Below are positions 53,864 to 63,202 of a stretch of 64,000 bases of DNA, piece after piece. The stretch is from CAVWDU01 sp963840725 (lineage in GTDB: Bacteria > Pseudomonadota > Gammaproteobacteria > Pseudomonadales > Halieaceae), in the NCBI GenBank assembly GCA_963840725.1, contig CAWIZY010000028.1, positions 345,029-409,028 of the forward strand, written 5' to 3'. The translations under genes were made by a program, and so were the position numbers. Under the pieces are notes generated by a model. That model saw only the letters and a list, made by a program, of their open reading frames with translations, made no database searches and was not told the origin of the DNA. Each line of letters opens with the position of its first letter. Positions within the stretch are counted from its first letter, which is position 1.

Positions 53864-55380
53864 CAGGCGGCCTTGCCCGGACCCCAGACTGCTTTGCCGG
53901 GGAACACGTCATCCACCGCCTTTGAATCATTGATTACCAGGGTGCCGTTGACGAGCACATAGGGGATGCCGCTGGAGGGCAATGCGCCCGCCTGCATGGT
54001 GGCATTGTCCTGAACGGTCTCGGGATCGAAGATGGTGATATCGGCATCCTTACCCACTTGGATGCGGCCCTTGTCGGCCATTTGCGGAACTCCGTTTTCC
54101 TCCAGGTACTGCGCGATCATGTAGGTCATCTTGGAGACGGCAAGAGGCAAGGGGATATTGAGCTTTTTGTCCCGCACCAACGCGAGAATGCGGGCGTGCG
54201 TACCGGCTCCCCGCGGGTGGCCAGTGACCGCATCGAAAGGCGTGTCCCAGGCAAGCGCCATCTCACCCGTCTCACGAATGGTGTACGGGAAGGCGTCGCT
54301 GCCGACAACTGTGGATGGGTGGGCCAGTCCCTTCAGCATATCCTCTTCCTGAGCGTTGTAGAACATGACCGACGTCATGGGGGCCGTCTGCATGAGTTTG
54401 TTGTAGCGCTCCTTGGTGAGCGGCTCCAGGTTCGCGGTTTCGATGATGTCGCTGTAATCCCGGCCCATGTTGGGACCGTAGTTTTCTGGAACGAGATAGT
54501 CGGCGCCGACGATGGTGGCGCCGTAGTTGTAGGGGTAGATCTCTCCGATGACCTGGGTCCCCTTCGCGCGCGCTGTGTCAAAGAGCGTCAAAGCGCTCAT
54601 CAAATCCCGCAAGGCCTGGGCATGGGCGTGCTGGAAGACGATCCCGCCGCCGTATACCTCCTGCGGGGCCATCATCTCGAAGAACGCGAGCAGACCGCTC
54701 GTTGGCGGCATCTGGCTGGAGAAGCGGGCATGGATGAAGGACGATACGCTGTACTTGCCCGCCATTTTTTGGACAATCACCGACTCCTGCTGCGAGCAGC
54801 CGTCCACCATATACCCTACCGGATGACCGACTCCGATGGCTCCTTCCTCGAGACCTTTCTCCATCATATGCTCGAACTGCTCAATCTGTTCAGCAGATGC
54901 ATGCTCCTTAGACCAATTCATGCTCAAGCGTGAGCCCGCGGGGTTACTCATAGCGTCGAGCATGATATAGCCATGGAACAATTCCTCGAAATCCGGGTTG
55001 AGGATTCTCTCTCGGATCGGGAGAGAGCCGACGGTCGCGCCGTAATTGGTCCGCGACTTACCCTCTAGAGCGTTATACCAGTCCTTCACGGGGTAGACAC
55101 CCAGCTCTAGCTCCATGGGTGTTGTTACGCCATCGTGCATTGCCAGTTTCTGCCCAAACGGGTAAGCGCAGTTGTGATGGTGCATATCGATGAAGCCCGG
55201 AGATACCACATGCCCGGTGGCATCGATGGTCTCTTTGCCCTCGATCGGCTCCTCGGTGACGGCGGCGATCTCGCCGCCCTTGATGCCGACATTGCGCACC
55301 GCATCGAGTCCGGTTTCGGGATCGATGACCCGCCCGCCGGCAATCACAATGTCATAGTCTTGCTTTGATATAGCTGTCAT
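53863..55380 (-). CDS. D-aminoacylase/N-acyl-D-amino-acid deacylase-like amidohydrolase
   Basis: A 505-residue metal-dependent hydrolase. The N-terminal beta-sandwich (DYDIVIAGGRVIDPETGLDA) is followed by VSPGFIDMHHHNCAYPF, containing the HxH metal pair. Further barrel residues appear in GDGVTTPMELELG-like sequence around residue 90, SSFIHARFSSQMPP, IVFQHAHAQALRDL (His ligands) and TVVGSDAFPYTIRET (Asp). The C-terminal part (GRIQVGKDADITIFDPETVQ) closes the sandwich. The family cleaves N-acyl groups from D-amino acids or related amides. It begins the set with the CobW GTPase and NhaC genes. The start at 55380 has GGAGCG about 11 bases upstream. Confidence 0.85.
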   Translation of the reverse strand: MTAISKQDYDIVIAGGRVIDPETGLDAVRNVGIKGGEIAAVTEEPIEGKETIDATGHVVSPGFIDMHHHNCAYPFGQKLAMHDGVTTPMELELGVYPVKDWYNALEGKSRTNYGATVGSLPIRERILNPDFEELFHGYIMLDAMSNPAGSRLSMNWSKEHASAEQIEQFEHMMEKGLEEGAIGVGHPVGYMVDGCSQQESVIVQKMAGKYSVSSFIHARFSSQMPPTSGLLAFFEMMAPQEVYGGGIVFQHAHAQALRDLMSALTLFDTARAKGTQVIGEIYPYNYGATIVGADYLVPENYGPNMGRDYSDIIETANLEPLTKERYNKLMQTAPMTSVMFYNAQEEDMLKGLAHPSTVVGSDAFPYTIRETGEMALAWDTPFDAVTGHPRGAGTHARILALVRDKKLNIPLPLAVSKMTYMIAQYLEENGVPQMADKGRIQVGKDADITIFDPETVQDNATMQAGALPSSGIPYVLVNGTLVINDSKAVDDVFPGKAVWGPGKAA

Positions 55381-55895
55381 GTTTGATCGATCGCTCCTTG
55401 GCTGGCGCCATATGTCCCCATTCCGGGACTCGTAAATCCCGGCGGAAACAAGCGGACTGTTCCTAAAAGAGGTTCACCTACCGAATTTCCGCCGTGGTAT
55501 TTACGCTGCAATGAACTAGATTTCCTGAGTCCATGGTCTTTTTCACATATGCCAGCTGCCTCTGTATCTTGCAGAGCGGAGTGCTGTGCGAATCCCCGAA
55601 GAGGGGCCCCTGGCGAATGCGCAAGACCTTCTCCTCCGTCGAGTCTAGCTCAGAGAGTGGTTTAGATGAAAGTATGGATACAAAAAAAAAGGGCTATCGT
55701 GAGCAGATCTCCTCATGGATACGAGTCACCAGGGCTGAAAAGATCGCGAACAGCTGGTCTATCACCCTGAAATCTTACCGGCATCAGTCATCGAACAATT
55801 CACATCCGTCCATTGCTGAACTGTAGAACGCAGAGAGCCGAGCCAGACTTTTCAGTGGCTTGCATGCTGATTGAGCCGAGAACTCGCGGAACAGC
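55381..55895. other. Non-genic stretch before repeat copy 2
   Basis: About 515 bases without a convincing gene. The part next to 55,380 should hold the promoter of the D-aminoacylase operon. A plus-strand open stretch from 55,533 (97 codons) has no recognisable domain and unusual composition, so I do not call it. It ends where repeat copy 2 begins. Confidence 0.5.
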
Positions 55896-56263
55896 ATTGG
55901 CTGCGCGTAAGCAGGACGCTGAGCAAGCGATGATCGAAGCCATTCAGCGGGCCTATTGGCTATCTGCGCGCAATGAACCCGTCAGACAATCCCGTCTTGA
56001 TCGAGCTCGCCGGTGAACTGGGACTCGATGTACGGCAGTTTTATGACCACCTGGCGAGCCCGGCAATTGAGAAAGAGCTGGCGGAGAACTTCATGCTTCG
56101 GCGAAATCTGGGTGTACGCAGTTTCCCGTCGCTGGTATTAGCCAGCGGCAAGAACCTGTTCCCGATTGAGGTCGATTACCGGTGCCATCGTTCAATGCTC
56201 AAGGCAATCTGCGACCGGCTGAGCGAACAACCGGCCACCCACGTCTCTCCCTCTTCACCTTAG
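55896..56263 (+). pseudogene. 5'-truncated copy of the DsbA-family gene
   Basis: Repeat of the 3' part of the gene at 49,303-49,953, from LAARKQDAEQAMIEAIQRAY onward. The first 98 or so codons, including the CSWC active site, are missing and replaced by unrelated sequence. A four-base GGCT insertion near 55,957 also shifts the frame (AYWLSARNEPVRQ in place of AYYLRAMNPSD). The downstream frame is otherwise intact with one substitution (F-S to F-Y). It cannot encode a working oxidoreductase. Confidence 0.9.
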
Positions 56264-56350
56264 CCTTAGCCGCATCGGGCCCGACTGCAGACGCCACTGA
56301 TACCGCCGCACTTTTTATCGCTTTAATGGGTAAATAAAGTGACTATGTGA

Positions 56351-57013
56351 CTACCCAAAGCGCTTTTTCAGCATACCGAAGAAGGCGGGCCCGTTGGCCT
56401 CCATATCAGCGTCGATACGACTGGCGATATCAGTTTCCGCCATCATGGACTGCCATTCCCTTAGACCCTCAATCTCGGCCACGATGTCCCAGTCGAGTTT
56501 GGCCTTAGCGCACATTTCCGCAACCGAGAGAACGTAACGCAGGTAAATATCGGCCATGGTTTGCTCGGCACCCAGCAGGTAGGGGTTGAACTCACACAAG
56601 CGATTCATTGCGCCAATACCGCGTTCAACCATCTCGCGCACTTCCTGACGCAGGGGGTCAGGCGCGTCTGTCCTGCCAAAAACATGTGCAATCAGCCGCC
56701 TGCAGGGCAATTCCAGGTACAGTTCAGATACCTTCATCACCTGTCTCACCTTGGCGCGCTGGTAAGCGTCCTCGGGATACAGCGGCTTCACCGGGTAGGC
56801 CTCTTCCAGGTAATCACAGCATACACTGGACTCAGATAGATGCCCGCCCTGCTCCGTCGTCATACTGGGAATCTTGCCCAGTGGACTGATCGCCAGGTAG
56901 GCCTCATCAGCGCCGAACTGAAGGTCTTCCTCGAAGGGAATACCTTTGTAGATGAGTACATGCTTCACAATATTGTAGTAATTGCTATAGGAAAAGCCGT
57001 GCAGGGTAATCAT
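56351..57013 (-). CDS. Glutathione S-transferase-family protein, copy 2
   Basis: A 220-residue protein whose translated sequence is identical to that at 50,047-50,709, including the N-terminal YSNYYN site, SPLGKIPSM and the helical domain. Only silent changes are visible in the DNA (for example near 56,610-56,620). The upstream region to 57,187 is also copied, so its promoter is probably intact. Identity at protein level means the duplication is recent, or an assembly artefact. Confidence 0.88.
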   Translation of the reverse strand: MITLHGFSYSNYYNIVKHVLIYKGIPFEEDLQFGADEAYLAISPLGKIPSMTTEQGGHLSESSVCCDYLEEAYPVKPLYPEDAYQRAKVRQVMKVSELYLELPCRRLIAHVFGRTDAPDPLRQEVREMVERGIGAMNRLCEFNPYLLGAEQTMADIYLRYVLSVAEMCAKAKLDWDIVAEIEGLREWQSMMAETDIASRIDADMEANGPAFFGMLKKRFG

Positions 57014-57444
57014 GAGACACCTCTGAAATAAAACGTCGCACCGATGAAACCACAGTCTGAAAAATGGTCAAGCATAACTTTGGCCTATGACCGGGAGAGA
57101 TACGCTCCGCTAAGATAACCGCTACATGCGACCGGTTGGCCTGGCGAATCTAACCATTGAAGCTCACATGCCAGACATGCTCAATTCTACGCGGCTCTCG
57201 CGGCAGCACTCCCAATAATAGTTGCAACCATAGGACGCGCAAGCGTAACAATCGGGCACACTTATTGGCGTAGCATCGAATGCAGATCTTGTTACTCAGC
57301 TCGTGATTACTGATAGCAGCATTCTGCCCGCGATAGACAGTGTGCGCTTTGGCATAGCCGGCCTGTGCTCAAAATACTCAGAACGTGAACTTTGCCATCA
57401 ACTGGAGGCGGGTGGCGTCGCCGGTTGCACCGTTCTGAACAGAA

Positions 57445-59193
57445 TTAATTGAATCTATTTTTTTCGTAGACCTGCTTCCCTTCTTTGATGGTTTCTACCA
57501 CTTTTATGGTATGAATCTTCATGGGATCAATTTTTAAAGGGTTTCGGTCTAAAATCACAAAATCAGCCAATTTGCCAACGGTAAGCGTTCCTTTGTGGTC
57601 TTCTTCAAAATACTGATAGGCGGCCCAACGCGTTTGTGTCAGCAAAGCTTCATAAGGAGTCGTCCTCTGCCCGGGACCGAGTATCAAACCACTTCGGGTT
57701 ACTCTGTTTGTGGTGGCATCGATTATTCTTAATGAATTGGGTGGTATGACTGGGCAGTCTGAATGACTGGTTAAATTAATTCCCGCATCTATGAGGTCTC
57801 TAGTGGGGGAGATGTATTCTGCCCGTGGTGAGCCTAGCACGGAGTTTAAATGCCAGTCTCCCCAATAGAAGGTATGTACGGCGTACTCAGAAGCGAGCAC
57901 GTTTAAATCAGCGATTTTTTGGATCTGATCTTTTCTAATCACCTGGCCGTGTATTATGACTGAACGATGATCATCGTAGCCATGATTTGACAAGGCTTCA
58001 TTGATGTAAAAAAGAAAGTCATCTACTGCAGCATCTCCATTGGTGTGAGCCAATAATTGCCATTGATTTTGAAACGCCTGATTAATGAACTTTTCCTCGT
58101 CTTCTTTTGAATATTTAGGATACCCATGATAGCTATGGTCTTTCCCTGAAGGCGGTTCTAAATAGGGCTCGGTAAGCCATGCTGTTTTGCCCTGTGGTGA
58201 CCCATCCAGGACCAGTTTTACCCCGCCTACACGATAGTGGTTCGAGTAACTATGATCTTTTGTATAATACTTACTGGTCATGGCTTCCAGTCCCATATCC
58301 ATGACCGGGTAATTGACCAGATCGATGTACAGTTCTCCCTTGTTTGCCGCCTTTTCCAAAGAGTTATTAAAAGCCGTATTGCCGCCCCCTTCCTGTGCCG
58401 TTGTGTAGCCATATTGGGCATACATTTTTTGCCCGGTTTCAATAATTTTCCGATCTACCTCATCGTCTATTTTGGGCAACATTTGCAGCTGTAAGGGTTG
58501 AAAAGCGGTTTCTTCAAGAACTCCGGTTGGGTTGCCATTGGCATCTTTTCTGATGTGACCGCCTGCGGGGTCTTCACTGGCTTTGGTGATATTGAAAACC
58601 TCCAATGCCTTATGGTTCATCGAACCCAAATGACCTGATTGATGAATAACAATTACTGGAACCTCGGTGCTTACTTTGTCCAGGTCATCTGCTGTGGGGT
58701 GGTCTTTTTCTGTCAGTTGAGAATCGTCATACCCAAAGCCGACCAACCATCCAAATTTGTTTAAGAAGAACTGACCCTTTTCTGAATCTTTCCAGGCATT
58801 CATCTCATCCACAACGCCTTGAATACTGTTACAACCTCCATCTGGTGGTGGTAATAGATTTGCCATCAGATTGTAAAAACCTGTGAGATAAAGGTGTCCA
58901 TGCCCATCTATAAATCCTGGCAACAGGGTTTTGCCTTGCAGGTCTTTTTTGTCAGCTTTTGGGAATTGTTTTTCTGCGTCCTCTAAATTACCGACGAAAG
59001 CGATTTTGCCATCCTGCTGCACCACTGCTTCAGCAGATTGAGCCTCTTCTCCTTGCATAGTGAGAATATCACCACCAAAATAAATTGTTGTTTGGTAGGG
59101 AGATGTCGGGCTATCTTTACTTGCTCCACTATTGTCTCCATAAAAAGACATCAACAAAAAGATCCCCAAAAGTGGTAACAAATTCTTTTTCAT
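57445..59193 (-). CDS. Secreted amidohydrolase of the YtcJ-like (Amidohydro_3) family, AT-rich, probably acquired
   Basis: A 582-residue protein with a lipoprotein- or Sec-like start (MKKNLLPLLGIFLLMSFYGD). The barrel residues are seen in GKTLLPGFIDGHGHLYLTG (HxH), VIVIHQSGHLGSMNHKAL, QLLAHTNGDAAVDDFLFYI, VIIHGQVIRKDQ and INLTSHSDCPVIPPNS (catalytic Asp). It ends with TLTVGKLADFVILDRNPLKI. Members hydrolyse amide or urea-type bonds, substrate unknown. Base composition is clearly AT-richer than the neighbours and Lys/Asn/Ile codons favour A or T, more like Bacteroidota genes. The frame is intact. It sits just right of repeat copy 2. Confidence 0.88.
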   Translation of the reverse strand: MKKNLLPLLGIFLLMSFYGDNSGASKDSPTSPYQTTIYFGGDILTMQGEEAQSAEAVVQQDGKIAFVGNLEDAEKQFPKADKKDLQGKTLLPGFIDGHGHLYLTGFYNLMANLLPPPDGGCNSIQGVVDEMNAWKDSEKGQFFLNKFGWLVGFGYDDSQLTEKDHPTADDLDKVSTEVPVIVIHQSGHLGSMNHKALEVFNITKASEDPAGGHIRKDANGNPTGVLEETAFQPLQLQMLPKIDDEVDRKIIETGQKMYAQYGYTTAQEGGGNTAFNNSLEKAANKGELYIDLVNYPVMDMGLEAMTSKYYTKDHSYSNHYRVGGVKLVLDGSPQGKTAWLTEPYLEPPSGKDHSYHGYPKYSKEDEEKFINQAFQNQWQLLAHTNGDAAVDDFLFYINEALSNHGYDDHRSVIIHGQVIRKDQIQKIADLNVLASEYAVHTFYWGDWHLNSVLGSPRAEYISPTRDLIDAGINLTSHSDCPVIPPNSLRIIDATTNRVTRSGLILGPGQRTTPYEALLTQTRWAAYQYFEEDHKGTLTVGKLADFVILDRNPLKIDPMKIHTIKVVETIKEGKQVYEKNRFN

Positions 59194-59558
59194 TTCAGTT
59201 ACTCAATCTATTTCATTAGTGAAATATCATAGCTCGGAAGTGCCCTGTTGTTTGTCATTTCGACTTTGGTTTTCAATTTACCAATGCTCTGGTTATATGT
59301 ACACGCCTGTTTCGATGTGAGCAGGCAATATAAAACTAGGGCACCTCTGAACAATGGCAATGCGCTCAGGCTTTCAGGCAGATTCGCAATCAAGGCGCCG
59401 CTTTGAAGGCAGGCTGGTTGCCTGTCGAAAAGTGGCAACGTCGAGTGCGGGTTTGCCTGAAAGCCCCGCAGGGCGGGCCCTAGGTAAGCGGTGCGACAAC
59501 AGAACCCTTTTGGATCTCTCGGTGATCGATCAGGCTCGACGTTTGTCTAACGGAGCCG
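59194..59558. other. Intergenic stretch between amidohydrolase and IS66 remnant
   Basis: About 365 bases. The first part is AT-rich like the amidohydrolase gene and should hold its promoter. The part after 59,340 returns to higher GC and may include the outer edge of the IS66 element. I could not fix a terminal inverted repeat or gene here. Confidence 0.45.
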
Positions 59559-60135
59559 ATGATGAGCGAAACCCCGATCACCGAACGACAGCAGTACTGG
59601 CCCGATCACATTCGAGCTGCCGAGGACTTTGACGGCAGCATTGCCGACTATGCGAGATCCGAGGGCCTGAAGCCAAGGAGCTGTACTCCTGCAAAGGTAT
59701 CCTGGCACGCCGATCCGATTACTCGAGGGCTTATCCGGCTACCTGCTGACCGACGGCTATGAAGCCTGCGGCAAGGTCTGTACGGAATATAGGCTCACCG
59801 GGGTCGGCTGCTGGACGCACGTCCGTCGCAAGTTCCATGAGGCGATCAAGGCCCAGGGCCTGCTCGGGCCCGAGAAGCGCAAGGACTCGCTGGCTGGTGC
59901 AGCGATGGCACTGATCCAGCAGCTGTACCGGATCGAGCGAGAGACCAAGGACCTGTCCGCCGAGGAGCGGCAGCGGATCCGCCAGGAACGTGCCCTGCCG
60001 TTGCTGGAGGACATCCGCAGCTGGCTCGATGAAAACGTTCCGAGAGCCTTACGCGTATCTTCGGACCGTGTTCACCGAGTGGCCGCAGGCGACATCAGTC
60101 TACGAGATCAAAGCGTTGTTGCCCGTGCCGAATGA
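59559..60135 (+). mobile_element. IS66-family remnant with internal deletion
   Basis: It starts with the N-terminus of the small IS66 accessory protein (MSETPITERQQYWPDHIRAA, then YARSEGLKP). After about 40 residues this breaks off and joins, in another frame, the middle-to-late part of the large transposase: LEGLSGYLLTDGYEAC (the DGY catalytic Asp), WTHVRRKFHEAIKAQG, and LIQQLYRIERETKDLSAEER. The sequence then leaves the transposase near WLDENVPRALR. The second ORF and most of the transposase are missing, so it cannot move by itself. Confidence 0.8.
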
Positions 60136-60608
60136 CAGCGAAGACTCGGCTCAAGTATCATGAACGCAGCGACGTGGTTGGAAAACCTGCCTTAAATGCA
60201 ACGGATACCGATGTTATCGAAATTGGGCAGAAGTTATGCATTCCTGGCGGGGCGGCGGTAGAGGAACTGGTAGCCGCCTTTGAAGAAGCGCCACAAACTC
60301 CCATTACAGCCGAGCCAAAACTCGTTTGGGTTGATCAGGCAGAATACCAAATGGTTGAGGGTGAATACATAGCCACCCTCGTTGGCAATTTCCGGGACAG
60401 TTGTTCAACGCCGGGCGAGGTTGATACTGCCGTGACGAACGACACTATTGTCGTAACCGCTTTAGCCGATAGTCCGCCGGGTGTCATGTCTGCCTTGGGA
60501 TTGTTTCCGTTTGAACAAACAATTACCCTTGATCTCAGTGAGATCGAACCCGCCGAATATACGGTGGTGGTTAACGAAACGGCAACCATTCGCTTGACTG
60601 TCAATTAA
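60132..60608 (+). CDS. C-terminal fragment of a LysM-containing protein
   Basis: An open reading frame of 158 codons. The homology begins around NATDTDVIEIGQKLCIPGG, the tail of a LysM peptidoglycan-binding module (the IEIGQKLCIP ending is typical). A beta-sandwich-like domain follows (VWVDQAEYQMVEGEYIATL, ITLDLSEIEPAEYTVVV, TATIRLTVN). The start of the LysM module and any signal peptide are missing, as the IS66 remnant abuts it. The style of the tail recalls LysM-rich exported proteins of Chloroflexota, but that is only an impression. Probably not functional as it stands. The SLC13 gene follows 133 bases later with similar base usage. Confidence 0.5.
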   Translation: MTAKTRLKYHERSDVVGKPALNATDTDVIEIGQKLCIPGGAAVEELVAAFEEAPQTPITAEPKLVWVDQAEYQMVEGEYIATLVGNFRDSCSTPGEVDTAVTNDTIVVTALADSPPGVMSALGLFPFEQTITLDLSEIEPAEYTVVVNETATIRLTVN

Positions 60609-60741
60609 ACCACCGTGCCGGTCCCTTAGTGTAGCCGGTGGCCCAAAACAACGCCATACGGATTAAGGACACAGGGACGATATTGAGGCAACTGCTGCGA
60701 GAATACAGCAAGACAATCATTTCATAAGGAGAATACATCGT

Positions 60742-62634
60742 ATGGCCTTTGAAGGCTGGCTCATGCTCGCTATTTTACTAGTGATGTTTGGCTTACTCAT
60801 TTGGAACAAACTGCCGGCATGGTTGGTTTTTATGGGTACGTTAACGGTTTGTATGACCCTCAACCTGGCCCCAATCGATGATTTACTCAAGGGGTTTTCC
60901 AACTCAGGCGTAGCAACGGTAGGTGTACTTTTTGTTGTGGCTGCCGGAATGTACTCCACAGGCGCTATCACCATCATTGCCGATAAGTTTATTGGTCTGC
61001 CCAAAACTCTAAAGTCTGCCCAGATAAAAATTTTGCTACCGGTGGCTGTGGGCAGCGCCTTTCTCAATAATACACCTCTTGTTGCTATGATGATTCCTGT
61101 AGTGCGTGACATCAGCCAGACTGCGCGGCTGGCGGCTTCCAGGATTCTACTACCGTTAAGTTTTGCCTCCATTCTCGGCGGAGCAGCAACCCTTATTGGT
61201 ACCTCAACCAACTTGATCATCGCCGGGTTAGTGCTCGAGGCGTTGGCCGCGGGTACCCTTGAAAATATGGACCCCATTTCTATCTTTACCCCAACTGCCG
61301 TCGGGTTACCGGCAGCTATTGTAGGTATAGCCTTTGTGATCTTTATTGGGGCGCGTTTGCTGCCCAAACCCAAAGATACAGATGGTGAAGGGGTAAAGAA
61401 ACGTCTCTACCGGGCAGAATTTACTATTGAAGATAGTCCGGCCCTGGTTGGTAAGACGGTGGCCGATGCCGGATTGTTTCAGTCCAACGGTTACCAGCTT
61501 GTAAAATTGGGGCGACAAAATGATACCGAGGAAATGTTGGAACCGGCATCGGTACCCGATCTTCTCCATAAGGATAAACCGCGGCATGAAAAGTGGAGAC
61601 ACAAAGAGGAACTTCCACAAGTGAGGGAAGAGACAAACGCGCTGGCCCGGCAGGTATTACAAGCCGGCGATAGACTTACATTTACCGTTGATTTTGAAGG
61701 AATGCCCAGCTTGTGGACAAAAATAGGCTTGCTTCCGGTTGTTTGCCACGCTTCAATGAAAACCGAACGTTACAACCACCAACTTGTTGAAGTGGTAGCT
61801 TCCAAAGAGCATCCAATGATAGGCCGGCTGGTTTCCGAATTGCCCACGTGGGAAAATCCCCGCTACAAAACCAGTATCATGGCTATATCTCGCAATGGTA
61901 ACCCGCCTGAGATTCCCTTGCCAAACGTTCGTATCAAACCCGGAGACAACGCCATTCTTGAAGTAGAAGATAATTTCTACTTTGAGACCCGTGACGAAAG
62001 CGAATATGCATTGACCCGCCGGTTGCAAGGCTACCAGGTGCAACGTATCGACCGGGCCATAACAGCCACCGTAATCACTGTGATCATGATTTTACTGGTC
62101 GCATTTAATGTAATAAGCATGCTTAATGCAGGCTTACTGGCCAGCCTGGCCCTACTGGCAACCGGTAGTGTCTCCATCAACCGGGCCTGGCGCAGCATTG
62201 AATGGGATACGTTGGTGGTTTTGGGGGCAGCCGTTGGCCTGGAGTCTGCCGTAACGGCAACTGGCTTATCTCAGGCCATTGCCAACATGTTGGCAATATT
62301 GGGGGGCGGCAATCCGCATATATCGCTGGCCGTGATTTTTGCGGGCTGCATTATTATGACAAATGTTATTACCAATGCGGCAGCCGCAGCGTTTATGTTT
62401 CCGGTGGCTCTGACAATGGCCAATGATCTGGGGGTCAACTTTTTGCCCTTTGCCGTTATTTTGATGCTAGGCACCTCTTACGCTTTCATTAACCCGGCCG
62501 GCTATCAGACCAACCTAATGGTACAGGAACCCGGTAAATACACCTTTATGGACTTTGCAAAAGTGGGCCTGCCTTTAACCATCATTGCCGGTATTGTTGT
62601 GGTTGTGCTGGCTCCCATCGTCTATGGATTTTAA
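60742..62634 (+). CDS. SLC13/DASS-type permease with two TrkA-C (RCK-C) domains
   Basis: A 630-residue membrane protein. The N-terminal half has about six membrane segments with GSAFLNNTPLVAMMIPVV and ASILGGAATLIGTSTNLIIA, the substrate- and sodium-binding SNT-type motifs of SLC13. Two soluble TrkA-C-like domains follow (TVADAGLFQSNGYQLVKLGR around residue 240; EVVASKEHPMIGRLVSELP around 350). The C-terminal half has another five or six segments with IMTNVITNAAAAAFMFPVAL and TSYAFINPAGYQTNLMV. This architecture is known from bacterial sulfate or dicarboxylate uptake proteins. A clear AAGGAG site precedes the ATG. Codon use is more A/T-ending than in the first 50 kb, suggesting transfer together with the LysM fragment. 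Confidence 0.88.
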   Translation: MAFEGWLMLAILLVMFGLLIWNKLPAWLVFMGTLTVCMTLNLAPIDDLLKGFSNSGVATVGVLFVVAAGMYSTGAITIIADKFIGLPKTLKSAQIKILLPVAVGSAFLNNTPLVAMMIPVVRDISQTARLAASRILLPLSFASILGGAATLIGTSTNLIIAGLVLEALAAGTLENMDPISIFTPTAVGLPAAIVGIAFVIFIGARLLPKPKDTDGEGVKKRLYRAEFTIEDSPALVGKTVADAGLFQSNGYQLVKLGRQNDTEEMLEPASVPDLLHKDKPRHEKWRHKEELPQVREETNALARQVLQAGDRLTFTVDFEGMPSLWTKIGLLPVVCHASMKTERYNHQLVEVVASKEHPMIGRLVSELPTWENPRYKTSIMAISRNGNPPEIPLPNVRIKPGDNAILEVEDNFYFETRDESEYALTRRLQGYQVQRIDRAITATVITVIMILLVAFNVISMLNAGLLASLALLATGSVSINRAWRSIEWDTLVVLGAAVGLESAVTATGLSQAIANMLAILGGGNPHISLAVIFAGCIIMTNVITNAAAAAFMFPVALTMANDLGVNFLPFAVILMLGTSYAFINPAGYQTNLMVQEPGKYTFMDFAKVGLPLTIIAGIVVVVLAPIVYGF

Positions 62635-63202
62635 CCTGGGTTTGTGGAGGGGTAAAAAGGGGCAACATTGGGCGCGTCACCCAACAAAGATAAACACAAT
62701 CTCGAAAAATATTGGGCGGATAGTGCGTACAAGGGACCATTTTGTCAGGAGCGAAACCGTTGGAGCGAGCTGAAACCGGGCCGACGACGGCAGGTCGAGG
62801 CCGCCATCGGGCGGAGCCGGCCCGACCCTGGTGATGGCCGACTCCTTTACGAAGTATACCTGCCGTTCCAGGTGTTCACCCGGAGGGCATATTATCGGCG
62901 AACAAGGTGCTCTCTGGGTAAACACTTTCGCTCGATGTCAGCTTCCTAGCACAGCAGTCTCTCGGACGGCCATCAAAAAAGCCTCAGCTCTTGACCACCA
63001 GCCATAGGCGGAAAACTCTCATAGCCCAAGAACGACTATGCCTCCTGTGAGCAGCGGGCCGCCCGGACGTCTTCTGGGGCCCTGCAATAGCGATATGTCG
63101 GCCGGCTGCGGCCGTGTCAATGCGCTGTCGGTGATTCAACCTCTTGCCTCTGTCGACCGATACCACTAGGCTTGGACCTGACGCTAAAGGAGGCACGGGT
63201 CC
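62635..63202. other. Non-genic stretch between SLC13 and HPF-like genes
   Basis: 568 bases with no gene I can support. Several short open stretches exist on both strands, but none shows a motif or good ribosome site. The last 100 bases should contain the promoter of the HPF-like gene. The composition changes around 62,700 from the AT-richer SLC13 side to GC-rich sequence, so a junction may lie here. Confidence 0.5.

Larger units (their letters stand above)
55896..57187. repeat. Direct repeat, copy 2 (about 1.29 kb)
   Basis: Second copy of the segment at 49,596-50,883, in the same orientation, ending at the shared TCAATTC. It is flanked by different sequence on both sides (unassigned sequence on the left, an AT-rich region on the right). 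Together with copy 1 it brackets about 5.0 kb. No terminal inverted repeat or transposase gene is seen inside it. Confidence 0.92.

Noticed and set aside
55533..55826. Plus-strand open stretch of 97 codons
   Set aside because: It looked at first like an IS66-type accessory protein (YREQISSW), but no continued similarity follows.
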